From NCBI GenBank assembly GCA_022825925.1, contig JAJDVW010000044.1, positions 1 through 57,628 on the forward strand: a stretch of DNA of 57,628 nucleotides, given 5' to 3'. The notes under the pieces were generated by a model. That model was not told where the DNA came from, made no database searches, and worked only from the letters and a program-made list of their open reading frames with translations. Position 1 is the stretch's first letter, and the number at the start of each line of letters is the position of its first letter. This document shows, piece after piece, positions 1 through 13,902 of this stretch. This stretch comes from Pseudomonadales bacterium. Lineage in GTDB: Bacteria; Pseudomonadota; Gammaproteobacteria; Pseudomonadales; Azotimanducaceae. The position numbers and the translations under genes were made by a program.

Positions 1-81
1 TTTGGCCCTGTGCGCGCACATGCTCCCTCCGCCGTAGAACACCGCTACGCCTCCGGTCGCGAGCACGCGCACAGGGCCAAA
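1..81. repeat. 16-bp perfect inverted repeat with 49-nt loop
   Basis: Bases 1-16 (TTTGGCCCTGTGCGCG) are the exact reverse complement of bases 66-81. The loop holds a smaller dyad, CGTAG at 33-37 against CTACG at 45-49. The element lies 40 bases beyond the mdh stop codon, so its RNA could be an mdh terminator, but there is no T-run and the loop is long. A palindromic intergenic repeat or a mobile-element end is equally possible. It sits at the window edge, so its true outer limit is unseen. Confidence 0.6.
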
Positions 82-121
82 ATCCTCGCCGATCATCGCG
101 ACCCCTGGTGAGAAATGCGGG

Positions 122-1096
122 CTAGGGCAGCAGGTGCGCGACCGCGTCGCGCTCGGCTTTCAGTTCGTCCTCGGTCGCGCGCATCCTCTCGCGGCTGAAG
201 TCGTTGACCGCGATGTCCGGAACGACCTTCCACGCGCCGCCGCCGCAGGTCACGGGGTAGGAGTAGATGAGGCCCGCTTCGACGTCGTAGGAGCCGTCGG
301 AGTACACGCCCATGCTCACGACCGCGTCGCTGCCGAGGATCCAGTCGCGGACGTGATCGATGGCCGCGTTCGCCGCGGAGGCGGCGCTCGATGTGCCCCG
401 CGCGGCGATGATTTCCGCACCGCGCTGCTGCACGCTCGGGATGAACTCGTCCGCGTACCAGGCCCTGTCGACCAGGTCCATCGCGGGGGCGCCGTCGACC
501 GTGGCGGCATGGATGTCGGGATACTGCGTGGCGGAGTGGTTGCCCCAGATCGTGAGCCCGCGGATCGACGACACGGCGCTGCCGGTCCGGGCGGCGAGCT
601 GCGCCATAGCGCGGTTGTGGTCCAGCCGGGTCATGGCCGTGAAGTTGCGGGGGTCGAGGTCCGGCGCGTTGCGCTGGGCGATCAGGCAGTTGGTGTTCGC
701 CGGGTTGCCGACGACGAGCACCTTGACGTCCGGGGAAGCGCGGTCGTTGAGCGCCTTGCCCTGCACCGAGAAGATGGCGGCATTGGCCTCGAGCAGGTCG
801 CCGCGTTCCATGCCCGCGGTGCGGGGGCGCGAACCGACGAGCAGGGCGATGTCCGCGCCGTCGAACGCCGTGCCGGGATCGTCGGTGGCCTCGACCCCCG
901 CCACGAGGGGGAAGGCGCAGTCGTCGATCTCCATGATGACGCCGCGGGCCGCGTCCATCGCGGGAGGGATTTCCAGCAGGCGCAGCACGACGGGCGTGTC
1001 CGGACCGAGCAGTTGGCCCGAGGCGATGCGAAAGACGAGCGCGTAGCCGATCTGGCCCGCCGCGCCGGTCACCGCCACCGTCACTGGTTCCGTCAT
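122..1096 (-). CDS. mdh: Malate dehydrogenase
   Basis: This enzyme interconverts malate and oxaloacetate with NAD in the TCA cycle, in the cytoplasm. The 324-residue length fits the cytosolic-type MDH found in many proteobacteria. Visible motifs are the nucleotide-binding GAAGQIG (residues 11-17), the substrate-loop arginines in [13 protein letters not shown] (about 88-100), the NPANTN segment (131-136), the catalytic Asp/Arg region TRLDHNR (156-162) and the catalytic histidine in [11 protein letters not shown] (His187). The start ATG at 1096 leads straight into the first beta strand. It is transcribed away from no close partner; the NUDIX gene upstream on the same strand is 45 bases away, so the two may be cotranscribed. 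Family assignment is firm. Confidence 0.95.
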   Translation of the reverse strand: MTEPVTVAVTGAAGQIGYALVFRIASGQLLGPDTPVVLRLLEIPPAMDAARGVIMEIDDCAFPLVAGVEATDDPGTAFDGADIALLVGSRPRTAGMERGDLLEANAAIFSVQGKALNDRASPDVKVLVVGNPANTNCLIAQRNAPDLDPRNFTAMTRLDHNRAMAQLAARTGSAVSSIRGLTIWGNHSATQYPDIHAATVDGAPAMDLVDRAWYADEFIPSVQQRGAEIIAARGTSSAASAANAAIDHVRDWILGSDAVVSMGVYSDGSYDVEAGLIYSYPVTCGGGAWKVVPDIAVNDFSRERMRATEDELKAERDAVAHLLP

Positions 1097-1141
1097 TCGT
1101 CGCTCCCCGCGCCTGTCGAAAAGGCGGCGATTCTAGCGCCC

Positions 1142-1555
1142 CTACCGGAACTCGTGATACCAGCTACCTGCCGCGCGGAGCTCCAGGGCCTTGGTCACGA
1201 AGGGTGCGGTCGGGTCGGGGAGGCTGTCCGGAGCGGCCCACGTCAGCGCGTCGCAGAACTCGGGCTCGCCGATCCGCGCGTCGCCGCTCCAGCGCCGGGC
1301 CTCGAACAGGAAGTCGACGCCGTGGCGGTAGGGCATGGCGATCACGGGTTCGACCTCGGCGACGTCGATGCACACCTCCTCGGACACTTCCCGGATCGCG
1401 GCGCGGGCGACTTCCTCGTCGCGGTCCACGTGACCGCCGGGAAGGGTGAAGAAGCCGTCGAGGAACCCGGTGTTGGCGCGCCGCAGCAGGAGGAGCCGAC
1501 CGTCGCCGTCGAAGACGAACGTGTGCACGATGAGGCGGAAGAGGGCGCGTTCCAT
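1142..1555 (-). CDS. NUDIX hydrolase
   Basis: A 137-residue NUDIX-fold pyrophosphohydrolase of unknown substrate (nucleotide or nucleotide-sugar type are common). The NUDIX box runs from Gly41 to Ile63: G-x5-E-x7-R-E-V-S-E-E-V-C-I. The metal-binding REVSEE core is intact, but the usual glycine near the end of the box is Cys62. The C-terminal part (EFCDALTWAAPDSLPD) resembles the substrate-side half of MutT-like proteins. It lies upstream of mdh on the same strand and diverges from the ATPase gene at 1609, with only 53 bases between them for both promoters. The fold is clear; the substrate cannot be predicted. Confidence 0.88.
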   Translation of the reverse strand: MERALFRLIVHTFVFDGDGRLLLLRRANTGFLDGFFTLPGGHVDRDEEVARAAIREVSEEVCIDVAEVEPVIAMPYRHGVDFLFEARRWSGDARIGEPEFCDALTWAAPDSLPDPTAPFVTKALELRAAGSWYHEFR

Positions 1556-1608
1556 GGGGCGTCATCTTAGCTCCGCCGTTCCGACAGTCTGATAGCCTCG
1601 TCGTCGAC

Positions 1609-2397
1609 ATGCCCTTCCTCCGCGAAATCCGGATGGTCGCGGACACCGGGGAGTTCCCGTTCTCCCTGCCGGTGTTCCGGAGCTTCGGCACGTTGTGCCT
1701 CGACGCCCCGGCGACCTTCCTGGTCGGCGAGAACGGCTGCGGCAAGTCGACGCTCCTCGAGATCGTCGCCACCGCGCTGCGGCTGCCGTCGCTGACGCAA
1801 CGCGCCGTCGAGACGCATCCGCTCATGGAAGTGGCCCGGAAGGCGGCGTCCGGTTTCCGTTTCGTGCGCGAGGGCGGCAGGCGCGGCGGGTTCTACTTCC
1901 GCGCGGACGACGTCACCGGGTTCCTGCAGGCGATCCGCCGCGACGCGGACGAGCACCAGGCGCTCGCCCGGCACTTCGAGGAGACGCTGCCGGAGGGCTG
2001 GGGCCGGGACCGCGCCGCGGGACTGGCGCGGGCACAGGGGAGCGCATTCGCGGAGCGTTACGGCGAGGACCCGTTCGCGCGCTCACATGGGGAACTCTTC
2101 CTCGACCTGTTCCACGCGCGACTGACCGGCCCGGGGCTGTACCTGCTCGACGAGCCGGAGGTGCCGCTGTCGCCGACGAATCAGCTCGCCCTGCTGGCCA
2201 TGATTCGTGACGCCGCGGCCGAGGGCTCCCAGTTCCTCATCGCCACGCACTCGCCGATCCTGATGGCCCTGCCCGGGGCCATGATCCTCGACATGGACGT
2301 CTCGCCGCCCACCGCAGTGCCGTGGGAGGAGGTCGAGCACGTGGCCATCACGCGGGCGTTCCTGAGCCACCCGGAGTCCTTCCTCCGGCGGTTGTGA
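1609..2397 (+). CDS. ABC-type predicted ATPase (AAA_21-like)
   Basis: A stand-alone 262-residue ATPase. The Walker A motif is GENGCGKST (residues 40-48), preceded by a strand typical of SMC/RecF-like ABC ATPases. A degenerate signature SHGELFLDLF begins near residue 159, the Walker B is LYLLDEPE near 178-185, and the switch histidine is in ATHSP near 212. There are no membrane segments and no transporter subunit nearby, so a role in DNA or RNA handling or in a defence-like or housekeeping ATPase activity is possible, but none can be assigned. Members of this family with the SHGESF signature are common single genes in proteobacteria. No good ribosome binding site precedes the ATG at 1609. Confidence 0.85.
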   Translation: MPFLREIRMVADTGEFPFSLPVFRSFGTLCLDAPATFLVGENGCGKSTLLEIVATALRLPSLTQRAVETHPLMEVARKAASGFRFVREGGRRGGFYFRADDVTGFLQAIRRDADEHQALARHFEETLPEGWGRDRAAGLARAQGSAFAERYGEDPFARSHGELFLDLFHARLTGPGLYLLDEPEVPLSPTNQLALLAMIRDAAAEGSQFLIATHSPILMALPGAMILDMDVSPPTAVPWEEVEHVAITRAFLSHPESFLRRL

Positions 2398-2515
2398 AAG
2401 CGCGCGGGCAAACCTTGCGCCGGCGCGCCACCAGAAGGGACCGGCTTGCGGTCCCGTCCCCCCTGGCGAGCGCGGGTTGCCCGAAGACGTCAGTCTGCGG
2501 ACTACCGCTGCCGCG

Positions 2516-2854
2516 TTACTCCGAATCGGATGCCGTCAGCCTGCTCCAGATGCGCAGCGACACGACGCTGAACACGCCGGCGTAGGCCGCAACGACGAGC
2601 TGATCCATGATCGCGTCCAGGAAGCCGCCTATCACGTGGATATGGCCCAGGACGTCCGATGCCGATGCGGCTCCGAAGGCGAGCACGCCGATCAGGTATG
2701 CGCCTGCATCTTCCGGATCGACGTTCATGCCAGCGTAGATCAGTCCGATGACGACCAACGCGAGCGGCAGGAGGTTCTGCGGAACCATGCCGGACCAGAG
2801 GCCCTCCACGATGGCCGCGATCAGTGCAAGCACCAACAGGACTTTCGTCGCCAT
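2516..2854 (-). CDS. Small integral membrane protein, unknown function
   Basis: I do not recognise this 112-residue protein. It is mostly hydrophobic, with probable membrane segments at about residues 3-20, 27-42, 51-67 and 83-102; an acidic stretch (NVDPEDAG, about 44-51) separates the second and third. The start at 2854 is supported by a strong GAGGAG ribosome binding site seven bases upstream. It is encoded convergently with the ATPase at 1609-2397, separated by 118 bases. No catalytic motif is seen. It is probably a real gene because of its ribosome binding site and coherent hydrophobic pattern. Confidence 0.6.
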   Translation of the reverse strand: MATKVLLVLALIAAIVEGLWSGMVPQNLLPLALVVIGLIYAGMNVDPEDAGAYLIGVLAFGAASASDVLGHIHVIGGFLDAIMDQLVVAAYAGVFSVVSLRIWSRLTASDSE

Positions 2855-3158
2855 TTTCCCTCTCCTCGATCAGTTTCCCCAGCACCATCGGTTGCCGGTT
2901 CCGGAGGGTCGCGGCGAACCTGCGGTACATAGTGACCTATATCATTTTTGGACGGCCAGTAACATCGTGGTGGTGTTGTGAAATGTTTCGACAGGTTACA
3001 GAAGTTGTCGGGCCTTGGAGGGCGCGGGCGGCGGGCCTGCGAAACCGTTTTCGGGAGAGCTGCCGGGCGCGGGCCGTCGCGCCCCCGGCGGCCACGCGGC
3101 TACAATGCGGCGGCGACATGGGACGCGCGACCACACCGTCCGCAACCGGGAGGAATGC
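2855..3158. other. Intergenic region with divergent promoter potential
   Basis: No convincing gene. An AT-rich patch (about 2926-2960) contains a short dyad, ATAG-TGAC-CTAT, and could hold the promoter for the minus-strand membrane protein. A second weak dyad, CGACA...TGTCG, lies near 2989-3010. A -10-like TACAAT at 3101-3106 is suitably placed for the dioxygenase gene at 3159, but no matching -35 is visible. Confidence 0.4.
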
Positions 3159-4049
3159 ATGAGGCTGGACGACTACAACGTCTATCCGGACGTCGACCGA
3201 CTGATGGGCGACATCAGGGAGTACGACCTGTTCGAGCACGTCGTCGAACTGGAGGCCTACGGGTTGACCATCGTGCCGCCGGAGAAGATGCGCGCGAGCG
3301 AAGGGTTCGCGGAGCGGTTGCGCGAAGCGATCCTTCGCGTCTGCGAGCGGCGCAACGGCGTCGAGTTCGGCGATTACCGGACCTCGGAGGTCAAGGGAGC
3401 CCAGGTCCAGGCGAACAGCTGGGACCTGCTGGAGGAGGACGAGGTGTTCGTGGAGGCGGCGATCAACCCGGTGAACCTGGCGCTGGTCCGCTGGCTGCTC
3501 GGCCAGAGCGCCGTGTTCTCCGGCCAGACCTGGATCATCAAGGGCAGCGGGGACGGCGCCCTCGGCCTGCACAGCGATTCCCACGGCATCCCGCCCGGAG
3601 CCGGCCAGATCGCGCACATGTGCAACGCGTCCTGGATCTGCACCGACTACGAGAGCGCTGCCGACGGGCCGACGGTGTTCGTGCCGGGCAGCCACCACCA
3701 GGGCCGCGCGACCCTGCCCCACGAGGCGGAACTCGACAACACGCCGTTCCGGTTCGTGCCGCTGATCGCGAAGGCCGGGTCGCTCGCCATCTGGAACGGC
3801 GCTACCTGGCACGCCTCCGAAGCCCGCACGAAGCCGGGTCTCCGGGTCACCCTGGTGCAGAACTACATGCGCGCGTACATGCGCCCGCAGCGGAACTACG
3901 AAGTCGGCACGTCGCCGCAACTGCTGCGGAAGTACCCGGAACTGTCCCGCGTGATCGGCCAGTCCCTCTATCCCTACGCCGACAGCCGGAACCCGGACTG
4001 GGAACGCGTTCCCACGTTCATGCGCACGGGCACGGACCCGTTCGCCTGA
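3159..4049 (+). CDS. Phytanoyl-CoA dioxygenase (PhyH)-like Fe(II)/2-oxoglutarate enzyme
   Basis: A 296-residue member of the PhyH superfamily, which hydroxylates or oxidatively modifies small organic molecules using Fe(II), O2 and 2-oxoglutarate. The iron-binding facial triad is visible as HSD (His about 138, Asp about 140) in LGLHSDSHG and a distal His about 218 in TWHASE, followed by an arginine in KPGLRVTL that would bind 2-oxoglutarate. The reading frame is open further upstream, but the ATG at 3159 has a GGGAGGA ribosome binding site four bases away and gives a natural N-terminus. A hydrolase gene follows after 22 bases, so the two are probably one operon. The substrate is unknown. Confidence 0.85.
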   Translation: MRLDDYNVYPDVDRLMGDIREYDLFEHVVELEAYGLTIVPPEKMRASEGFAERLREAILRVCERRNGVEFGDYRTSEVKGAQVQANSWDLLEEDEVFVEAAINPVNLALVRWLLGQSAVFSGQTWIIKGSGDGALGLHSDSHGIPPGAGQIAHMCNASWICTDYESAADGPTVFVPGSHHQGRATLPHEAELDNTPFRFVPLIAKAGSLAIWNGATWHASEARTKPGLRVTLVQNYMRAYMRPQRNYEVGTSPQLLRKYPELSRVIGQSLYPYADSRNPDWERVPTFMRTGTDPFA

Positions 4050-4071
4050 GCGCCGCACAGGAGCACACGAC

Positions 4072-5142
4072 ATGACGACAGCGGCACGCCACCTGCCGGG
4101 GCGGCTCGGCGATCCCGCCACCACGCTGGTGACGGATGCACGGACGGACCCGCGTCTCGCGGCCGTCTTCGCGGAGTCGCCGACCATTCTGCCGGGCATG
4201 GAGCCCCTCGCCCCGGACGCGTCCTACGCCGACTGCCTGGCGTACTGCGCCACCCTGGAGTCCGCGACCGAGGAGCAGAATGCCGCGCTCGCGGCCGGTC
4301 TGCCGGCCTTCGACGGCATCGCGTCCTCGACGGAGACCATCGAGGGGCCCGACGGCAACGCGATCACGCTGTACCTGGATCGCCCCGGGACCACGGACGG
4401 TCCCTTGCCCTGCATCGTCCACCTCCATGGCGGAGGCATGGTGATGGGGACGGCCGACGATCCGACGATCGCGCGCTGGCGCAAGAGCATCGCCGAGATG
4501 GGCCTGCTCGTCGTCGGGGTGGAGTTCCGCAACGGCGGCGGGAGACTCGGCAACCATCCGTTCCCGGCCGGGCTCGACGACTGTGCGACTGCCGCGCGCT
4601 GGGTGCACGCGCAGCGGGCCCGGTTGGGGGTATCCGCGCTCGTCGTGGCGGGCGAATCCGGCGGCGGCAACCTCTCCCTGGCGACCGCGCTGAAGGCGAA
4701 CCGGGAGGGATGGATCGACGCCGTCGATGGCGTGTACGCGCTGTGCCCCTACATCTCGGGAGCGTACGCGGACCCGCCTCCGGAGCTCCCGTCCCTGCGG
4801 GAGAACGACGGCTACGGCGGCATGCACTGCTCGATGATGGCCGGGCTCGCGAGGGTGTACGACCGGGAGGGGCCGGCGCGTGCCGATCCGCTGGCCTGGC
4901 CGCTCCGCGCGGGTGCGGATGACCTCGCGGGGCTACCGCCGCACGTGGTGTCCGTCAACGAGCTGGATCCGTTGCGGGACGAGGGCCTGGCGTACTACCG
5001 CATGCTCACCGCGGCCGGCGTTCCCGCCGTCGGGCGCACCGTCCACGGAACGAGCCACGCCGCCGACCAGATGTTCGAGGTCGTGCCGGACGTCTGCGCG
5101 GAGACCCTGCGCTCGATCGTCGGCTTCGCCCGGTCGCTCTGA
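4072..5142 (+). CDS. Alpha/beta hydrolase, hormone-sensitive-lipase-like
   Basis: A 356-residue esterase/carboxylic ester hydrolase of the HSL-like alpha/beta-hydrolase group. The oxyanion-hole HGGG lies at about residues 119-122, the nucleophile serine in GESGGG at about 196, the acid in ELDPLRDEG at about 301, and the catalytic histidine in GTSHAAD at about 330. No signal peptide is seen, so it is probably cytoplasmic. It lies 22 bases after the PhyH-like gene and probably acts in the same pathway, for example releasing or trimming the dioxygenase substrate; this is inference. It converges with the TonB receptor gene, with 10 bases between the stops. Confidence 0.87.
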   Translation: MTTAARHLPGRLGDPATTLVTDARTDPRLAAVFAESPTILPGMEPLAPDASYADCLAYCATLESATEEQNAALAAGLPAFDGIASSTETIEGPDGNAITLYLDRPGTTDGPLPCIVHLHGGGMVMGTADDPTIARWRKSIAEMGLLVVGVEFRNGGGRLGNHPFPAGLDDCATAARWVHAQRARLGVSALVVAGESGGGNLSLATALKANREGWIDAVDGVYALCPYISGAYADPPPELPSLRENDGYGGMHCSMMAGLARVYDREGPARADPLAWPLRAGADDLAGLPPHVVSVNELDPLRDEGLAYYRMLTAAGVPAVGRTVHGTSHAADQMFEVVPDVCAETLRSIVGFARSL

Positions 5143-5152
5143 CGGCGTCGCG

Positions 5153-7645
5153 TTACCAGCGGTACTCGACCCGCGCCGCGTAGTGCCGCGGCAGCTCCGG
5201 CAGCACGATGACGCCGCCGAACAGGTTCGGGAAGTTGGACCGGAAGTAGCGCTCGTCCGTGACGTTCTTTGCCGTGACGTTCAGCCTCCAGGGGCCGCGC
5301 TCGTAGACGATGCCCGCGTTGACGAGGGTGTAGGCGGGCAGCCTGACGGAGTTGGAGAACCCCGCGAACACGGCGTCGACGTCGATGACGCTCGCACTGA
5401 CCGCGAGGCCGCCTCCGAAGTCGTACGTGCCCGTCAGCGACCAGATCTCCTCCGGCACGCCGGCGCGGCGGGCGCCGCTCGCTCCGGGCCGGATGACGAT
5501 GCCCGCGAGGTTCCCCCCGTAGAACGCGCCCGGCGCGATGCCCGGCACGTCGTCGGCGCCGATGAAGCTGAAGCGTCCGCCGGCGTCCTTCGTGTTGAGA
5601 TTGACGACCTCCACGCTCGCGTAGCCGAGCGTCAGGAGCAGCCGTTCGTTCAACACCCAGCGCAACTCGAACTCCGTGCCTTCGGTCTCGGTCGCCTGGT
5701 TGGTCACGATGGCCTGGGCGGAGAAGTCCGTGCGGGTCTGCTCGAAGCGCGCGAGCGCGAAGTAGAGCGCCCCCCCGAACAGGCTCCCCTTGAGCCCGGC
5801 CTCGAGTAGCTCGGAAGCGTCGAGCGCCGTGTCGCCGGCGATGTTGGCGGTGGTGATCTCCGAACCCTGTCCGGCGATGAGCGTGGACTGCTTCGACGCC
5901 GTGACATACGGGATCAGCCCGGCGTCCGAGGTGTAGCTGAGCGACAGCGTCCAGGACACCCCGTCGACGCGGTCGTCCGCGGACTCCACCACGCAGTCCG
6001 CGGCCACCGTGCAGAAATGGTTCGAACTCGCGAGCAGGAGCTTGTCGACTGGCTGCCGGCTCTCCATGTCGATGGCGTCGCGGCGCACCCCGGCGAGCAC
6101 GGCGAAGCCGTTGTCCCAGGTCACGTCCGCCAGGGCGGCGAACCCGATGTCGAGGTAGTCGCCCACGTAGTACTCCGTGTAGTCGTCGTCGATCTGGGCG
6201 GCGAGCAGGCGGATGTCCAGCGCGCTCGCGGGCCGGGTCAGGTCGCGGCGGTCGAAATGCTCGTTCGTGTAGTCGTCGCCATGGTCGAAACTCGTGAACC
6301 GGACCGACGGCGAGAGCTGCAGGCTCACGCTGGCGTCGTCGGTGCGGAAGTCCCGGGACAGCACGACCTTCTCCTCCGCCACCCAGGTGTCGTGGAACTG
6401 GGAGAACGTGTGCAGCGAGTGGTTGAGGTGATCCGACGACTCGAAGTAGAGCTGGTTGCGCCACTCCCAGCCGCCGTCCGTGCTGACGAACGCATCGAGG
6501 TACGCGACGATGGACTCGTTGGCGAGGATGTCGTCGGCGGTGACGAGGACCCGGCTGGTCCTGAGCTTCGCGGTGCCCGCGTCGACCAGCCCCAACAGGT
6601 CGGGGCGGCAGCCGAACACGGGGGTGTCCCCGATGGTGCACACGTTGCCGTCGAGGGCGGTCAATGCGCCCCGGTTCCCGGGTACGAGCCCGGCGGCGAA
6701 CGCGCTGTGGTCGGTGAATCCGTCGCCGTCGACGTCGAACTCCTGGTGCGAGATGCGTCCGTCCCCGTCCGTGTCGAGGGGCGGGGGACGTCCCGTGACG
6801 TAGATGCCCCGGTCGATCAGGTCCTGGGTCAGCCGGTTCCAGCCGGTGTTCTGGGCCCCGTCGAAGTCGTGGTACATGAAGCCGAACTGGAGCTGCAACC
6901 CCGGGCGGGGGTCGAGGTCGAACGACGCCTGCACCGTGGACTGCTCGACACCGATGTCCCGGTAGTACGTGTCGGAGTCCTCGAACTCGCCGTAGAACCA
7001 GTAGCCGAAGTCCTGCGTGCCGAGGCGTCCCGGTCCGCCGATCTCCGCGGTGACCACGCGCCGGTTCCAGCTCCCGAAATCGACGCCGACCGAGGCTTCC
7101 GTATCCTCGATGAACTCGCCGGTCGCCTCGATCCGGGCGGACTTGGGGGTGAAGTCCAGGTAGCCGCCGATCTTCGCGGGGCCGTGGATCGGCGAGGGCG
7201 GTCCACGCACGATGTCGACGCGGTCCGACGCGCCGATCGGCGTCGGGTAGTTGCCGGGGTTGTCGAGGCGGCGCACCCCCCGGAAGTAGGTCTCGCCGGG
7301 CGCCCCCCGAATCTCCAGCGAACCCGCCACCCCGAAGAAGGACTGGGTGAAGGTGCCGGGCGCCACGGCGATGAGCTCGTCGATGTCGCGCATGTTGAAC
7401 CGGCTCATCATCTCGTCGCTGACGCTCGACGCCGACCGCGGCGTCGTAAGCACGGACTTCTGGAATCCGAACACCGAGTGGACATGGTCGCCGGGGAGGC
7501 TGCCGAGGGACCCCGTCACCACGACCACTTCCAGGGCGGGGTCGTGCTCGAGGCGCGCTCCTGCCTCGGCTTCGTCGGCCTGTTCGGCCGCGGCGAAGAG
7601 CGCCGGTGACATGAGAAGAAGTCGAAGAGTTGCTTTTAATAGCAT
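5153..7645 (-). CDS. TonB-dependent outer-membrane receptor with EF-hand-like loops
   Basis: An 830-residue TonB-dependent receptor for active uptake across the outer membrane. It has a signal peptide (about residues 1-22), a TonB-box-like stretch (EVVVVTG, about 38-44), a plug domain with typical SVSDEMM and DRVDIVRGP segments, and a long beta barrel ending in an aromatic residue (VEYRW). Residues 291-302 match a canonical EF-hand loop (DTDGDGRISHQE), and a second DVDGDGFTD follows at 304-312; this is unusual in this family and suggests calcium binding in an early barrel loop. Two extracellular-type cysteine pairs are also visible. The ligand is unknown; the neighbouring PhyH-like enzyme and hydrolase suggest an organic substrate rather than a siderophore. 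Confidence 0.9.
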   Translation of the reverse strand: MLLKATLRLLLMSPALFAAAEQADEAEAGARLEHDPALEVVVVTGSLGSLPGDHVHSVFGFQKSVLTTPRSASSVSDEMMSRFNMRDIDELIAVAPGTFTQSFFGVAGSLEIRGAPGETYFRGVRRLDNPGNYPTPIGASDRVDIVRGPPSPIHGPAKIGGYLDFTPKSARIEATGEFIEDTEASVGVDFGSWNRRVVTAEIGGPGRLGTQDFGYWFYGEFEDSDTYYRDIGVEQSTVQASFDLDPRPGLQLQFGFMYHDFDGAQNTGWNRLTQDLIDRGIYVTGRPPPLDTDGDGRISHQEFDVDGDGFTDHSAFAAGLVPGNRGALTALDGNVCTIGDTPVFGCRPDLLGLVDAGTAKLRTSRVLVTADDILANESIVAYLDAFVSTDGGWEWRNQLYFESSDHLNHSLHTFSQFHDTWVAEEKVVLSRDFRTDDASVSLQLSPSVRFTSFDHGDDYTNEHFDRRDLTRPASALDIRLLAAQIDDDYTEYYVGDYLDIGFAALADVTWDNGFAVLAGVRRDAIDMESRQPVDKLLLASSNHFCTVAADCVVESADDRVDGVSWTLSLSYTSDAGLIPYVTASKQSTLIAGQGSEITTANIAGDTALDASELLEAGLKGSLFGGALYFALARFEQTRTDFSAQAIVTNQATETEGTEFELRWVLNERLLLTLGYASVEVVNLNTKDAGGRFSFIGADDVPGIAPGAFYGGNLAGIVIRPGASGARRAGVPEEIWSLTGTYDFGGGLAVSASVIDVDAVFAGFSNSVRLPAYTLVNAGIVYERGPWRLNVTAKNVTDERYFRSNFPNLFGGVIVLPELPRHYAARVEYRW

Positions 7646-7784
7646 GTTTTATGGACGTTTATTGTCGCCAAAACGCGCCCGTCAGACGGCGGTGCCCTTG
7701 CGAAGAACGGGCTTTTCTGCCATGTTTCGCCGTTCGTCCACGGCCGTTCCAGCGCCGTGGGTGCTGCACGGAGAAACCTTGCGA

Positions 7785-12371
<4,587 letters not shown>

Positions 12372-12398
12372 CCGGCCTCACGCAGCGACGACCGACGG

Positions 12399-13862
12399 AT
12401 GGGCAAGCCAACCGGCTTCAAGGAGTTCGAGCGCCACGCCGCGCCCTATCGGGACGCGGCGACGCGGATCCTCGACTTTACCGAGATCTACACCGGGCAC
12501 GACATTCCGAGCCTGGCGGAGCAGGGTGCGCGCTGCATGGACTGCGGCGTGCCGTTCTGCCAGTCGCACGACGGCTGCCCGATCCACAACCTGATCCCCG
12601 AGTGGAACGACCTCGTCTACCGGGGGCATTGGCGGGACGCGCTGGACCGGCTGCACAAGACGAACAACTTCCCCGAGTTCACCGGGCGCGTATGCCCGGC
12701 CCCCTGCGAAGGCGCCTGCGTACTGGGCATCACCGACCCGGCGGTGACCATCAAGAACATCGAGATGGCGATCATCGACCGCGGGTTCGAGGAGGGCTGG
12801 GTGGTGCCCATGCCGCCCGCGACCCGCACCGGGCAGTCCGTCGCCATCGTGGGCTCCGGGCCGGCCGGCCTCGCCGCGGCCGCGCAGCTCAACCAGGCGG
12901 GCCACCGGGTCACCGTCTACGAACGCGCGGACCGCCTCGGGGGGCTCCTCACCTACGGCATCCCCAACATGAAGCTCGACAAGGTGGAGATCGTCGACCG
13001 ACGGCTCGACCTCATGCGCGCCGAGGGCATCGAGTTCGTCACCGGCGCCGATGTCGGAGACGGGTCCAACGGCGGCATCGACGTCCGGACGCTGTGCGAC
13101 GCGCACGACGCGCTGCTGCTGGCGACGGGCGCGACGGTGCCGCGGGACCTGCCGATCCCCGGCCGCGAACTCGACGGAGTCCACTTCGCGATGGACTACC
13201 TTACGGCGAACACGAAGAGCCTGCTGGACTCCAACCTCGAGGACGGTGCGTACATCTCCGCGAAGGACAGGCATGTCATCGTCATCGGCGGGGGCGACAC
13301 GGGCGCGGACTGCATCGGCACGGCCCTGCGCCACGGCTGCAGGTCGCTCGTCAACTTCGAGATCTTCCCCGCGCCGCCCGTGGAGCGGGCGCCGCACAAC
13401 CCGTGGCCGACCTGGCCGGTCATCCTGCGCGTCGACTACGCGCACCAGGAGTCCGCCGCCCGGTTCGGCGAGGACCCGCGCGTGTACGCCATCTCGTCCG
13501 TCGAGTTCACCGGCGACGGGAACGGTTCCCTGGCGGGGGTCAGGACGGTGGATGTCGAACTGCGGGACGGCCGCTTCGAGCCGCTCGAAGGCACCGAGCG
13601 GACCTGGGACGCGGACCTCGTCTTCCTGTCGATGGGCTTCCTCGGCCCCGAACACGCCATCTCGGACCGGCTGGACCTCGACCTCGACGAGCGCACCAAC
13701 TACCGCGCGACGAAGGGCCTCTACCGTACCAGCCGGGACAAGGTGTTCGCCGCCGGCGACTGCCGGGGCGGGCAGTCCCTGGTGGTGCGCGCGATCAACG
13801 AGGGCCGCGAGGCCGCGCGGGAGATCGACCGGTACCTGACCGGTTCGACGGTGCTGCCGTAG
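12399..13862 (+). CDS. gltD: Glutamate synthase (NADPH), small subunit
   Basis: The 487-residue small subunit passes electrons from NADPH to GltB through FAD and iron-sulphur clusters. The N-terminal ferredoxin-like part has cysteines in [12 protein letters not shown] (Cys46, Cys49, Cys54) and more in [12 protein letters not shown] near 105. The FAD-binding motif VGSGPAG is at about 150-156 and the NADPH motif GGGDTG at about 297-302. The length is normal. It lies 27 bases after gltB and is certainly cotranscribed. With glnA further along this window it forms the GS-GOGAT ammonia-assimilation route. A 12-base palindrome, CCCTCGCGAGGG at 13865-13876, lies just beyond the stop codon. Confidence 0.96.
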   Translation: MGKPTGFKEFERHAAPYRDAATRILDFTEIYTGHDIPSLAEQGARCMDCGVPFCQSHDGCPIHNLIPEWNDLVYRGHWRDALDRLHKTNNFPEFTGRVCPAPCEGACVLGITDPAVTIKNIEMAIIDRGFEEGWVVPMPPATRTGQSVAIVGSGPAGLAAAAQLNQAGHRVTVYERADRLGGLLTYGIPNMKLDKVEIVDRRLDLMRAEGIEFVTGADVGDGSNGGIDVRTLCDAHDALLLATGATVPRDLPIPGRELDGVHFAMDYLTANTKSLLDSNLEDGAYISAKDRHVIVIGGGDTGADCIGTALRHGCRSLVNFEIFPAPPVERAPHNPWPTWPVILRVDYAHQESAARFGEDPRVYAISSVEFTGDGNGSLAGVRTVDVELRDGRFEPLEGTERTWDADLVFLSMGFLGPEHAISDRLDLDLDERTNYRATKGLYRTSRDKVFAAGDCRGGQSLVVRAINEGREAAREIDRYLTGSTVLP

Positions 13863-13902
13863 GACCCTCGCGAGGGCCGGGACCGTCCCGCAAGCCGGGC
13901 AT

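Noticed and set aside
134..1570. A 478-codon plus-strand frame across mdh and the NUDIX gene
   Set aside because: Low-complexity composition and antiparallel to two clear genes; a shadow.
7347..7784. Extended N-terminus of gltB
   Set aside because: The extra 146 residues lie opposite the TonB receptor gene and place the amidotransferase Cys far from the N-terminus.
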